Part shown: positions 1-5,236 of the stretch, in pieces
Position numbering within the stretch: position 1 is the stretch's first letter
Layout: each line of letters opens with the position of its first letter
Assembly (NCBI GenBank): GCA_964471535.1
Contig: CAYYHA010000239.1
Location: 1-6,493 of the forward strand
DNA: 6,493 bases
Direction: 5' to 3'
Source: CAYYHA01 sp964471535
GTDB taxonomy: Bacteria; Myxococcota; Myxococcia; SLRQ01
The notes under the pieces: generated by a model
The model's input: the letters and a program-made list of their open reading frames with translations, nothing else
Told to the model about the DNA's origin: nothing
The model's database searches: none
Made by a program: the position numbers and the translations under genes

Positions 1-839
1 TCCCCGAGGTGGGCCCCGGCTTCCAGCGCCTCTTCCCCCACCGGAACCTAGGCTACACCAGCGACGCCATTGCAGGAGCCATCCGCCGCCTCGGACGCAC
101 CCTGGGCGGCGCCGGGGTACCGGTGGTCGTGGGCAACCTCTCGGGCCCCACCGGCCCTCAGCAGGGCCAGGACCCCTTCCACCCGGGGACCTACGAGCCA
201 AGCCATGACTCGGGGCGCGCCTTCGATCTCGCCTTTCCCCTCCGCGATGCGGCCGGACGTCCCGCCGCCGCCGTGGAGACGGCCGTCGCCTTCGATTCGC
301 AGGGCACGTCTGAAGCTGGGTACCGGCGCCTCTACCTCCCTCGGGACCGATCTGCCCCGCCCGGCTGTCACGCGGGTCCGGTGCACACCGGCACGAGGCA
401 GTGGGTCTGCCCCCTCCCCGCCGGGCTGTGGCAGATCGACTTCGATCGCACCTGGGCGCTCGTGCGGGCACTCCTGCTCGATCCGGAAATCGGCGTGGTC
501 GACCCGGTCAGCGGGCGCGCCCGGGAGGACGGGACCGGGCTGCGCTTCATCTTCGTCGCGCCCGACCTCGAGGCTCGGATCCTGGAGGCGGCAGTGCGCG
601 CGGGCGCCGAAGAGCCCCTGCGCCACCTCGCCGCGCTCGTGCTCCACCAGCCCAGGAACGCCCCACCGTACCGGAGCTACCTCCACGTCGAGATCTTCTG
701 TCCCCCTGCGGACGTCGCGCGCTGCGGCTGCGACGACGGCGGCGTGCGGCCGCGACGCTGGCGGGCGCGACAGCAGGTCCTCTCGCCCGTTGCCCCCGGC
801 TCGGCGGAGGCCGGCCCTACTCGTAGGCGCAGCGGCTGA
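1..839 (+). CDS. Penicillin-insensitive murein endopeptidase (MepA-like, peptidase M74/LAS fold), 5'-truncated by window edge
   Basis: The family cleaves D-Ala-meso-DAP cross-links in periplasmic peptidoglycan using one zinc. The reading frame is open to the left edge (codons P-E-V precede GPGF), and this stretch matches family sequence before the catalytic domain, so the GTG at 9 is probably internal. Numbering from that codon, SHDSGRAFD (65-73) fits the SHxxGxxxD motif, supplying ligands His66 and Asp73. LHVEIFCPP (225-233) fits the second motif, supplying His226. VLHQP at 211-215 and the DPEIGVVD region also fit myxobacterial members. The E. coli segment around H206, H209 and H211 has the pattern HRAHMHV; here it reads YRSYLHV, so both non-ligand histidines are Tyr (221, 224). 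Zinc binding looks possible, but activity is doubtful. The Arg-rich last 30 or so residues look unconserved, and the 3' end overlaps the converging gene by 23 bp. Family call fairly sure; function uncertain. Confidence 0.82.
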   Translation, partial: PEVGPGFQRLFPHRNLGYTSDAIAGAIRRLGRTLGGAGVPVVVGNLSGPTGPQQGQDPFHPGTYEPSHDSGRAFDLAFPLRDAAGRPAAAVETAVAFDSQGTSEAGYRRLYLPRDRSAPPGCHAGPVHTGTRQWVCPLPAGLWQIDFDRTWALVRALLLDPEIGVVDPVSGRAREDGTGLRFIFVAPDLEARILEAAVRAGAEEPLRHLAALVLHQPRNAPPYRSYLHVEIFCPPADVARCGCDDGGVRPRRWRARQQVLSPVAPGSAEAGPTRRRSG

Positions 840-2076
840 GCACCTTGCGCACCCCCGGATCGAGATCGGTGCGGGCGAGCAGCGCATCGGTCCAGGCGAT
901 GGGCGCGAAGTCACAGACCGCCACAGCGCCGGGAACACCCCGCCGGGCGATCATCCGGGCCAGCGCCTCCACGTTGGCGGGGCTTGCTGCGGGCTCGAGC
1001 GCGGCGAGCGCCTCGACCACCGCACCCGGCCAGCCGAGGCGTGCCTTCTTCAGCGCCTTGCGCAGGATCGCCGCCGCCCCCTTAGGGCGAACGATGGCGA
1101 AGTAGCGGGCGGCACAGGTCTGGGCGATCGACGGCCGGTAGAGGAGTGCCTTCGCGCTGGAGAGGGCACGCTCCGGCGTCGGGCTGCGCAGGGCGGCCTC
1201 CAGTGGCTTGCACCCTTCGGGGACGAGACGCCAGGCGAGTCGGGAGAGATCCTCCACGTCCGACACCACCGGTCGGGCGCTGAGGTTGCCCTTCCCGTCG
1301 GCGAGGACGAGCCGTCGAAGCACGATGACGCGGCCCGTCGCCAGACTGTAACGAATCCGTCCCGACTGCTCCGCAGCAGCCAAGGCGGTGCGGTGGGGCG
1401 CGAGGCTGCCGGTCTTGAAGGTGAGGGAGTAGCTCGGGGGAGCACCGCCTCCGTTGATCGCCACCGAGGAGACAGCCAGGGCCGTCTCGCGGCTGTGGAT
1501 TCCCAACGGCTCGAGGAGCGGGAGGAGGTCGCCGAGGCGTAGCACCGTCTGGGTCTCACGGAGCATCGCGCCCGCCAGCCACAGGCGCTTCCCGTCGGGC
1601 GTGGCATAGGCGTAGAGCACCCCGCCGGGCAGGCGCATCGAGAGGGGCACCGGGCGCTGCCCCCCGAAGGCGGTGCCGACGAAGCGGTCCGATCCCTTCG
1701 CTGCACCGGCGAAGACCACCGGCTCGCCGACGGTGGAGAGGCGCTCGAGCACCGGGTGGCGAACGATGGCCGCCTTCTGCCCGGGACTCAAGGTGGCGGG
1801 GTCGAGGGGCCGAAGCGAGGCGCCCTGCGAGGACGGCGGCGGGGCGCCGGCGGTCCCTGCAGCAGGCGCGCGCGATCCCGCTTGGGCGCCCGCCTTTCCC
1901 CCACGTCCCGAGGGCTCGCCGGGGACCGGCTTCGCCGCCGCCGGCGGCGCGGCCGCGGGGCTCGCGGCCGGAGCCGCCCAGGCCAACGTGGGCAGAGCCG
2001 GCAGAGCGGCGCAGAGGAGCGCGAGGGGCGCTTGGAGGGCACGGCGCAGGAAGGAGCGAAGGGGCATCGGACGCAT
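817..2076 (-). CDS. Exported protein of unknown function, low-complexity Ala/Pro linker and alpha-helical C-terminus
   Basis: I do not recognise this 419-residue protein. The frame is open to an upstream ATG at 2214. I chose the ATG at 2076 because it has a good ribosome binding site (GGAGAG, four bases upstream) and begins a classic signal peptide: MRPMPLRSFLRR, then a hydrophobic Ala/Leu stretch and a likely signal peptidase I site after AWA (residue 34). The 46 residues before it are Pro/Arg-rich and look non-coding. Residues from about 35 to 110 are Ala/Pro/Gly low complexity, probably a periplasmic linker. The middle part looks like mixed beta sheet (LYAYATPDGKRLWLAGAML, then SYSLTFKTGSL). 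The last 130 or so residues are helical, HEAT-like in feel, with four scattered Cys, one of them four residues from the end. It is transcribed divergently from the RiPP operon; any link is only positional. Confidence 0.8.
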   Translation of the reverse strand: MRPMPLRSFLRRALQAPLALLCAALPALPTLAWAAPAASPAAAPPAAAKPVPGEPSGRGGKAGAQAGSRAPAAGTAGAPPPSSQGASLRPLDPATLSPGQKAAIVRHPVLERLSTVGEPVVFAGAAKGSDRFVGTAFGGQRPVPLSMRLPGGVLYAYATPDGKRLWLAGAMLRETQTVLRLGDLLPLLEPLGIHSRETALAVSSVAINGGGAPPSYSLTFKTGSLAPHRTALAAAEQSGRIRYSLATGRVIVLRRLVLADGKGNLSARPVVSDVEDLSRLAWRLVPEGCKPLEAALRSPTPERALSSAKALLYRPSIAQTCAARYFAIVRPKGAAAILRKALKKARLGWPGAVVEALAALEPAASPANVEALARMIARRGVPGAVAVCDFAPIAWTDALLARTDLDPGVRKVLSRCAYE

Positions 2077-2080
2077 CGAT

Positions 2081-2086
2081 CTCTCC
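2081..2086 (-). promoter_or_regulatory. Ribosome binding site deciding the 2076 start
   Basis: On the minus strand GGAGAG stands four bases before ATG 2076. The upstream in-frame ATG at 2214 has no comparable site and would precede the signal peptide with a Pro/Arg-rich leader, so this site supports the shorter protein. Confidence 0.6.
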
Positions 2087-2225
2087 ACGGCCTTTCGAGG
2101 TCTAGAGGGGGAGGCCGCCGCAGGCAAGCACCTGGGCGCAGGAAGGTGGGCCAGGGCGACGGACGGGCGCCCATCCCGGAGATTCACCGGGCCAGGCGTG
2201 CCGTCTTGCCGCACCGCGAAAAGGG

Positions 2226-2255
2226 TTCACATGTCGCCTCATCCTTGGATATGCT
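2226..2255 (+). promoter_or_regulatory. Candidate sigma-70-like promoter of the RiPP operon
   Basis: TTCACA (2226-2231) and TATGCT (2250-2255) are separated by 18 bases in the divergent spacer between the unknown exported protein and the precursor gene (2077-2338). This patch is noticeably more AT-rich than its surroundings. It would give a 5' UTR of roughly 75 bases. Both boxes are imperfect, and I see no convincing operator for a known copper regulator. I also see no convincing promoter for the leftward gene in the rest of this spacer. Confidence 0.35.
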
Positions 2256-2267
2256 CCGCCAGCGTAA

Positions 2268-2299
2268 CCGTTCGGAGGAGGGGGACGAACCCTCAACGG
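2268..2299 (+). promoter_or_regulatory. 5'-UTR stem-loop ahead of the precursor gene
   Basis: Outer arms CCGTT (2268-2272) and AACGG (2295-2299) pair. Stacked directly inside on the 3' side, GAGGG (2278-2282) pairs with CCCTC (2290-2294), leaving a five-base bulge (2273-2277) and a seven-base loop. It lies about 40 bases before the start codon and could stabilise or regulate the leader. It could also be chance in GC-rich DNA. Confidence 0.3.
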
Positions 2300-2321
2300 A
2301 CGGACACACGCTTCCATCACC

Positions 2322-2337
2322 ATTCCTAGGGAGGAAT
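2322..2337 (+). promoter_or_regulatory. Ribosome binding site of the precursor inside a small hairpin
   Basis: GGGAGG (2329-2334) is a strong Shine-Dalgarno, four bases before ATG 2339. ATTCCT (2322-2327) and AGGAAT (2332-2337) are perfect inverse complements around a four-base loop (AGGG). In the mRNA, part of the Shine-Dalgarno could therefore be paired. The six-pair stem is half A-U and should be only marginally stable. Confidence 0.45.
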
Positions 2338-2338
2338 C

Positions 2339-2665
2339 ATGAAGCTCGGACGTAAGTGGGCAGTGGGTGTGCTGGCAGGTGCGATCTCGCTCGGAGGGCT
2401 GACCCTCGGAGCCAGCGGCTGCGCCAGCGGTTCCAAGAACGTGAAGGCGGAGGAGAAGTCGTGCTCCGGCGAGGCCAAGTCCTGTTCGGGTGAGGCCAAG
2501 TCCTGTTCGGGTGAGGCCAAGTCCTGCTCCGGCGAGGCCAAGTCCTGCTCCGGTGAGGCAAAGGCCGCCTCGGATACGGGCGGCGACACCGCTGCCACCG
2601 AGGGCGGTGAGGCCGCCGGCGGTGAGGGCGGCGAGCACTCCTGCGGCGAGGGCAGCTGCGGCTGA
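2339..2665 (+). CDS. Cys-repeat RiPP precursor peptide (bufferin/oxazolin-like), exported
   Basis: This 108-residue small protein begins with a signal peptide: MKLGRKW, then a hydrophobic stretch to about residue 24 (LAGAISLGGLTLG). ASGC at 25-28 is a possible lipobox with Cys28, though Ala at -3 is atypical. After a short spacer come five perfect tandem KSCSGEA repeats (40-74; Cys 42, 49, 56, 63, 70). A Gly/Glu/Ala/Thr linker follows, and the end is HSCGEGSCG (Cys102, Cys107). A signal peptide, evenly spaced Cys in short Gly/Glu-rich motifs, and a downstream MNIO plus DUF2063 gene pair match the precursors of bufferins and HvfA oxazolin. Those are Cys-modified, copper-binding peptides with EGKCG-type motifs. 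The KSCSGEA unit differs from that motif. I infer that repeat Cys are modified by the enzyme encoded next and that the product binds metal in the envelope. ATG 2339 has an excellent ribosome binding site. Confidence 0.88.
   Translation: MKLGRKWAVGVLAGAISLGGLTLGASGCASGSKNVKAEEKSCSGEAKSCSGEAKSCSGEAKSCSGEAKSCSGEAKAASDTGGDTAATEGGEAAGGEGGEHSCGEGSCG
2456..2560 (+). repeat. Five tandem 21-bp units encoding KSCSGEA
   Basis: Five in-frame 21-base units run without interruption. All encode the same seven residues and differ only at synonymous positions: units 2 and 3 are identical, unit 1 has TCG for its first Ser, and unit 5 ends in GCA. The core tail then continues with AAG GCC GCC, suggesting a decayed sixth copy. 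Identity at protein level with silent drift in DNA points to duplication under selection. Confidence 0.95.
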
Positions 2666-2692
2666 TCCCAGCCCGCCTTCGAATCTCAAGTG

Positions 2693-2725
2693 CGGCGCCC
2701 CCTCCCACCACGCGAGGGGGCGTCG
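2693..2725 (+). terminator. Strong hairpin between precursor and maturase genes, likely attenuator
   Basis: CGCCCCCTC (2696-2704) pairs perfectly with GAGGGGGCG (2714-2722) around a nine-base loop. A G-U pair and two further G-C/C-G pairs extend the stem to 12 (2693-2704 with 2714-2725). The following bases (GTTACTTAGG) are only weakly T-rich, so full intrinsic termination is doubtful. A partial terminator or 3'-end stabiliser is more likely, giving more precursor than enzyme mRNA. Confidence 0.5.
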
Positions 2726-2739
2726 TTACTTAGGATCTG

Positions 2740-2760
2740 CGGGCCCAAGCTCCGGGCCCG
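2740..2760 (+). other. Second stem-loop in the 145-nt precursor-maturase gap
   Basis: CGGGCCC (2740-2746) and GGGCCCG (2754-2760) pair perfectly around a seven-base loop. It stands 14 bases after the first hairpin, 50 bases before the MNIO start codon. It may act with the first hairpin in mRNA processing. There is no T tract, and no reading frame in this gap looks real. Confidence 0.4.
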
Positions 2761-2797
2761 TGTCGCGAGCCCCCGGGACGCCCGGACTCGGAGGCTC

Positions 2798-2803
2798 GAG
2801 GAG
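2798..2803 (+). promoter_or_regulatory. Ribosome binding site deciding the MNIO start
   Basis: GAGGAG is seven bases before ATG 2811. It decides against the much earlier in-frame ATG at 2490, which would place the start inside the precursor gene. Confidence 0.6.
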
Positions 2804-2810
2804 CCGACCG

Positions 2811-3728
2811 ATGGATACGACAGCGGCCACCCCCTCCCCTCGCCCCGCGGAACGACCGCGGCCCCCACAGCCGCAGGTCAATGCCGGGGTGCCCTTCCTC
2901 GGCTACGGCGTGGGGCTCCGCCGGCCCCACTTCGACACCATCTGGGACCACAAGGGGGAAATCGACTTCGTCGAGATCCTCTCCGAGAACTACATGGCCT
3001 TCGGGGGCCGGCCCCGGGCGGCCGTCGAGCGCGCCGCGCGGGAATTTCCCGTGCTCGTCCATGGGGTCGGCCTCTCCATCGGCAGCGTCGATCCCCTCGA
3101 CGAGGACTACCTGCAGCAGCTGCTCGCACTGGTGAAGCGCGTGGACGCGGTGTGCTTCTCGGACCACGTCTGCTACTCGAGCGCCTTCGGGACCGAGTAC
3201 CACGACCTCATTCCCCTCCCCTTCACCGAGGAGGCGCTCGCCCACGTCGTCGAACGCACCCTCAAGGTCCTCGATCGGGCCGGGGGGATTCCCTTCCTGC
3301 TGGAGAACCCCAGCTACTACGTCGAGTACGAGAGCTCCCACATCCCCGAGCCCGAGTTCCTGAACGAGGTCTGCCGGCAGAGCGGCTGTGGACTGCTCCT
3401 CGACGTGAACAACGTCTACGTCAACAGCCAGAACCACGGCTTCGATCCCTACGCGTTCATCGATGCCCTGGACCTCTCACACGTGGGCTACGTGCACATG
3501 GCAGGGCACACCCGGCTGCCCGACGTGATCATCGACACCCACGGTGAACACGTCATCCCCGAGGTGCTGGATCTCTATGCCTACGTCCTCGAGAAGACGG
3601 GGCCCATGACGACCCTGCTCGAGTGGGACAACGACATCCCGGAGATCGAGGTCCTGTGCCAGGAGAACGAGAAGATCCGCCGGCGGGGACGGGCGGTGGT
3701 TGGCGAGGCGCCGAGGGCGACGCGATGA
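2811..3728 (+). CDS. DUF692 multinuclear non-heme iron oxidase (MNIO), BufB/HvfB-type RiPP maturase
   Basis: MNIO enzymes are TIM-barrel proteins using two or three iron ions and O2 to remodel Cys (MbnB, TglH, HvfB, bufferin maturases). This 305-residue protein is of normal family length, plus a Pro-rich leader of about 22 residues. Hallmarks in order: GYGVGLR (31-37), EILSENY (55-61), VHGVGLSIG (83-91, His84), SDHVCYS (117-123), HDLIPLPFTEEAL (131-143), LLENPSYYV (163-171, Glu165), LLLDVNNVYVNSQNHGFDP (195-213, Asp199), HMAGH (229-233), DTHGEHV (242-248), LLEWDNDIP (269-277). The His/Asp/Glu positions expected to bind iron appear present. I chose ATG 2811 because GAGGAG lies seven bases upstream; the frame's earlier ATG at 2490 lies inside the precursor and reads Pro/Arg-rich noise. 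The stop overlaps the next start (ATGA). It probably modifies Cys of the KSCSGEA peptide; substrate assignment is inferred from adjacency. No signal peptide, so cytoplasmic. Confidence 0.95.
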   Translation: MDTTAATPSPRPAERPRPPQPQVNAGVPFLGYGVGLRRPHFDTIWDHKGEIDFVEILSENYMAFGGRPRAAVERAAREFPVLVHGVGLSIGSVDPLDEDYLQQLLALVKRVDAVCFSDHVCYSSAFGTEYHDLIPLPFTEEALAHVVERTLKVLDRAGGIPFLLENPSYYVEYESSHIPEPEFLNEVCRQSGCGLLLDVNNVYVNSQNHGFDPYAFIDALDLSHVGYVHMAGHTRLPDVIIDTHGEHVIPEVLDLYAYVLEKTGPMTTLLEWDNDIPEIEVLCQENEKIRRRGRAVVGEAPRATR

Positions 3729-4477
3729 GTGCCGCACTCCACGAAATCCAGCAGACCTTGCACGAGGTCTTCCGCGGCCGGATGGAGCCGGAGGCGGCCG
3801 CGGGACGCCTCGGCGTCCGAGCCGACCGCCTGGCCATCTACCAGCGCTTCGTCCGCGGACACATCCTCCGAACCCTGGCCAAGGACTACCCGATGACGCG
3901 AAGCCTGCTGGGGGAGGAACTTTGGGGTCCACTCGCGGAGCGGTACTTCGCCGAGTACCCGCCCCAGAGCTGGGAGCTCAACGCGGCGGTCCAAGCCTTC
4001 CCCGAGTTCTTGGAGCGGGTGCGGGTGGAAGAGGGCCCCAAGGGGCTGACGCCGCTGGCCGCGCAGCTCGCGCAGTTCGAGTGGGAGATCTTCGCCGCCT
4101 TTACCCATCCGGCGCGGATTCCTGGCGCCGAGACGCTCGAACGCCCGGTGGTGAACCCGACCTTGAGTGTCCTCTCCTTCGACTATCCCTTGGTGCGTTG
4201 GTATGCGAGCTGGGATCAGGGGGAGGTCGAGGACGTGCCAGCGAGCGCTCCCGAGGCGCTCCCAGAGGGCGAGACCGTGCTCTTCTATCGCTCGCCCACC
4301 ACCTTGCGCACCAACTACCGCGTCGCCACCGACGACTACCTCTTCGCACTGAAGGTGACCCACGAGGGGCTCTCGCTGGAAGCGGCCGCCCAGGCCACGG
4401 GGCAGCCGCTCGATCTGTGCCGATCGGCACTCGACGCTGCAGTGGAGGCGGGGCTCGTCATCACCCCCGTGCACTGA
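3725..4477 (+). CDS. DUF2063 (HvfC/BufC-type) partner protein of the MNIO maturase
   Basis: Members of this family, often annotated as putative DNA-binding, sit beside MNIO genes and are thought to help present the precursor to the enzyme. The 250-residue protein starts with the DUF2063 N-terminal domain: LHEIQQTLHEVF (5-16), then LAIYQRFVRGHILRTLAKDYPMTRSLLG written in parts as LAIYQRF (36-42) and LAKDYPMTRSLLG (51-63), then WGPLAERYFAEYPPQSWELN (67-86) and FPEFL (92-96). The C-terminal half carries FEWEIFAAF (118-126), a probable beta region (VLFYRSPTTLRTNYRV) and a helical end resembling a small winged-helix-like domain. The ATG overlaps the maturase stop as ATGA, and GAGGG lies seven bases upstream, so the two enzymes are translationally coupled. 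An earlier in-frame ATG at 3623 lies within the maturase gene and is not supported. No signal peptide. Family sure; role by analogy. Confidence 0.92.
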   Translation: MSAALHEIQQTLHEVFRGRMEPEAAAGRLGVRADRLAIYQRFVRGHILRTLAKDYPMTRSLLGEELWGPLAERYFAEYPPQSWELNAAVQAFPEFLERVRVEEGPKGLTPLAAQLAQFEWEIFAAFTHPARIPGAETLERPVVNPTLSVLSFDYPLVRWYASWDQGEVEDVPASAPEALPEGETVLFYRSPTTLRTNYRVATDDYLFALKVTHEGLSLEAAAQATGQPLDLCRSALDAAVEAGLVITPVH

Positions 4478-4529
4478 GGGCCCGCGGGGCTGCCGGGCGC
4501 ACAAGGCCAGCGCGGCGAGGCGGGAACGG

Positions 4530-4577
4530 TGCCCCCCGGCGACGTGGCGCCCGCGTCGTCAACCGCACCGGGGGGCA
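4530..4577. terminator. Large nested hairpin between converging operons, putative bidirectional terminator
   Basis: TGCCCCCCGG (4530-4539) pairs perfectly with CCGGGGGGCA (4568-4577). Nested directly inside, CGACG (4540-4544) pairs with CGTCG (4554-4558) around a nine-base loop, leaving a nine-base bulge. It stands in the 141-base spacer between the stop of the DUF2063 gene and the stop of the yceI-family gene, just where a shared terminator is expected. There is no T tract on either side, so it may work as an mRNA 3'-end stabiliser or with Rho. Confidence 0.5.
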
Positions 4578-4618
4578 GGTGGGCCTTGCGCCCGAGCGCA
4601 GCCCGCCTGCACCCGTTG

Positions 4619-5236
4619 CTACTTCTTCGCGCGCGGCTTGATGATCTGGATGTCGAGGATGACCTTCACCTCGTCTCCGACCACGACCCCGCCCCCATCG
4701 AGGCTCTTGTTCCAGGAGATCCCGAAGTCCTGGCGATTGAGCTTCGTCGTCGCCTCGATGGCCCGCGTCGGAACACCCACGGGATTCACTACCGTCTGGG
4801 AGATCGACTCCACGTTCAACGTGACCTCTTTCGTCACGCAATTCATCGTGAGGTCGCCGACCACCTTAAGCTCGTCCCCGTCCTTCTCCACCTTTTTCGA
4901 CTTGAACAGGATCTTCGGGCACTTCTTCACATTGAAGAAATCGCCGCTCTTGAGGTGACGATCGCGTTTCTCGTTCCCGGTGTCGATGGTGGTCGCATCG
5001 ATCTCGGCTTCGACGCGACTCTTCGTAATGTCCTCGGTATCGAGCCACACCGTGCCGGTGACGTGCGAGAAGCTGCCCCGCACCGTCGAGATGAGCAGGT
5101 GCTTCACCGCGAAGTGGGCGGCACTGTGGTTGGGCTCGATCTTCCACTCCTCCACCTCCGCACGCGCGGCATGGGGGGCGACGAGGCCGAGAAAGAGGCC
5201 GGTGAGTGCGGGGACGAGAATGGTTCGAATCTTCAT
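4619..5236 (-). CDS. YceI-family periplasmic protein
   Basis: YceI proteins are secreted lipocalin-like beta barrels that bind isoprenoid-type lipids; their role is often linked to envelope or oxidative/acid stress. This 205-residue protein has a signal peptide (MKIRTILVPALTGLFLGLVA) with likely cleavage after ARA (residue 26). Family hallmarks follow: WKIEPNHSAAHFAVKHL (31-47), GSFSHVTGTV (54-63), RDRHLKSGDFFNVKKCPKI (91-109), DLTMNCVTKEVTL (128-140), DFGISWN (170-176) and VGDEVKVILDI (186-196). Length is typical. I chose ATG 5236 because GGGAGG lies four bases upstream and the signal peptide starts here; the earlier ATG at 5362 only adds a non-conserved leader. ATG overlaps the stop of the upstream peptidase gene (ATGA), so translation may be coupled. 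It is clearly richer in Lys than its Arg-rich neighbours (for example KSKKVEK at 112-118). Confidence 0.95.
   Translation of the reverse strand: MKIRTILVPALTGLFLGLVAPHAARAEVEEWKIEPNHSAAHFAVKHLLISTVRGSFSHVTGTVWLDTEDITKSRVEAEIDATTIDTGNEKRDRHLKSGDFFNVKKCPKILFKSKKVEKDGDELKVVGDLTMNCVTKEVTLNVESISQTVVNPVGVPTRAIEATTKLNRQDFGISWNKSLDGGGVVVGDEVKVILDIQIIKPRAKK

Noticed and set aside
70..1542. Long + strand open frame of 490 codons
   Set aside because: It is antisense to the exported protein at 817-2076 and out of frame with the MepA-like gene. The translation is Arg/Ser/Pro-rich without domains, as expected of GC-rich shadow frames.
2456..2560. CRISPR-like array from regularly spaced repeats
   Set aside because: The 21-base units are contiguous with no spacers and keep a reading frame; they are coding tandem repeats.
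2102..2689. Minus-strand frames across the precursor with repetitive GLGLTRT or ASPEQDL translations
   Set aside because: These repeats are only the antisense reading of the 21-base units. The plus frame has the ribosome binding site, signal peptide and synonymous drift.
2490..2810. N-terminal extension of the MNIO gene from ATG 2490
   Set aside because: It would overlap the precursor out of frame, has Pro/Arg/Ala-rich noise and lacks a ribosome binding site, while ATG 2811 has one and gives a normal family length.
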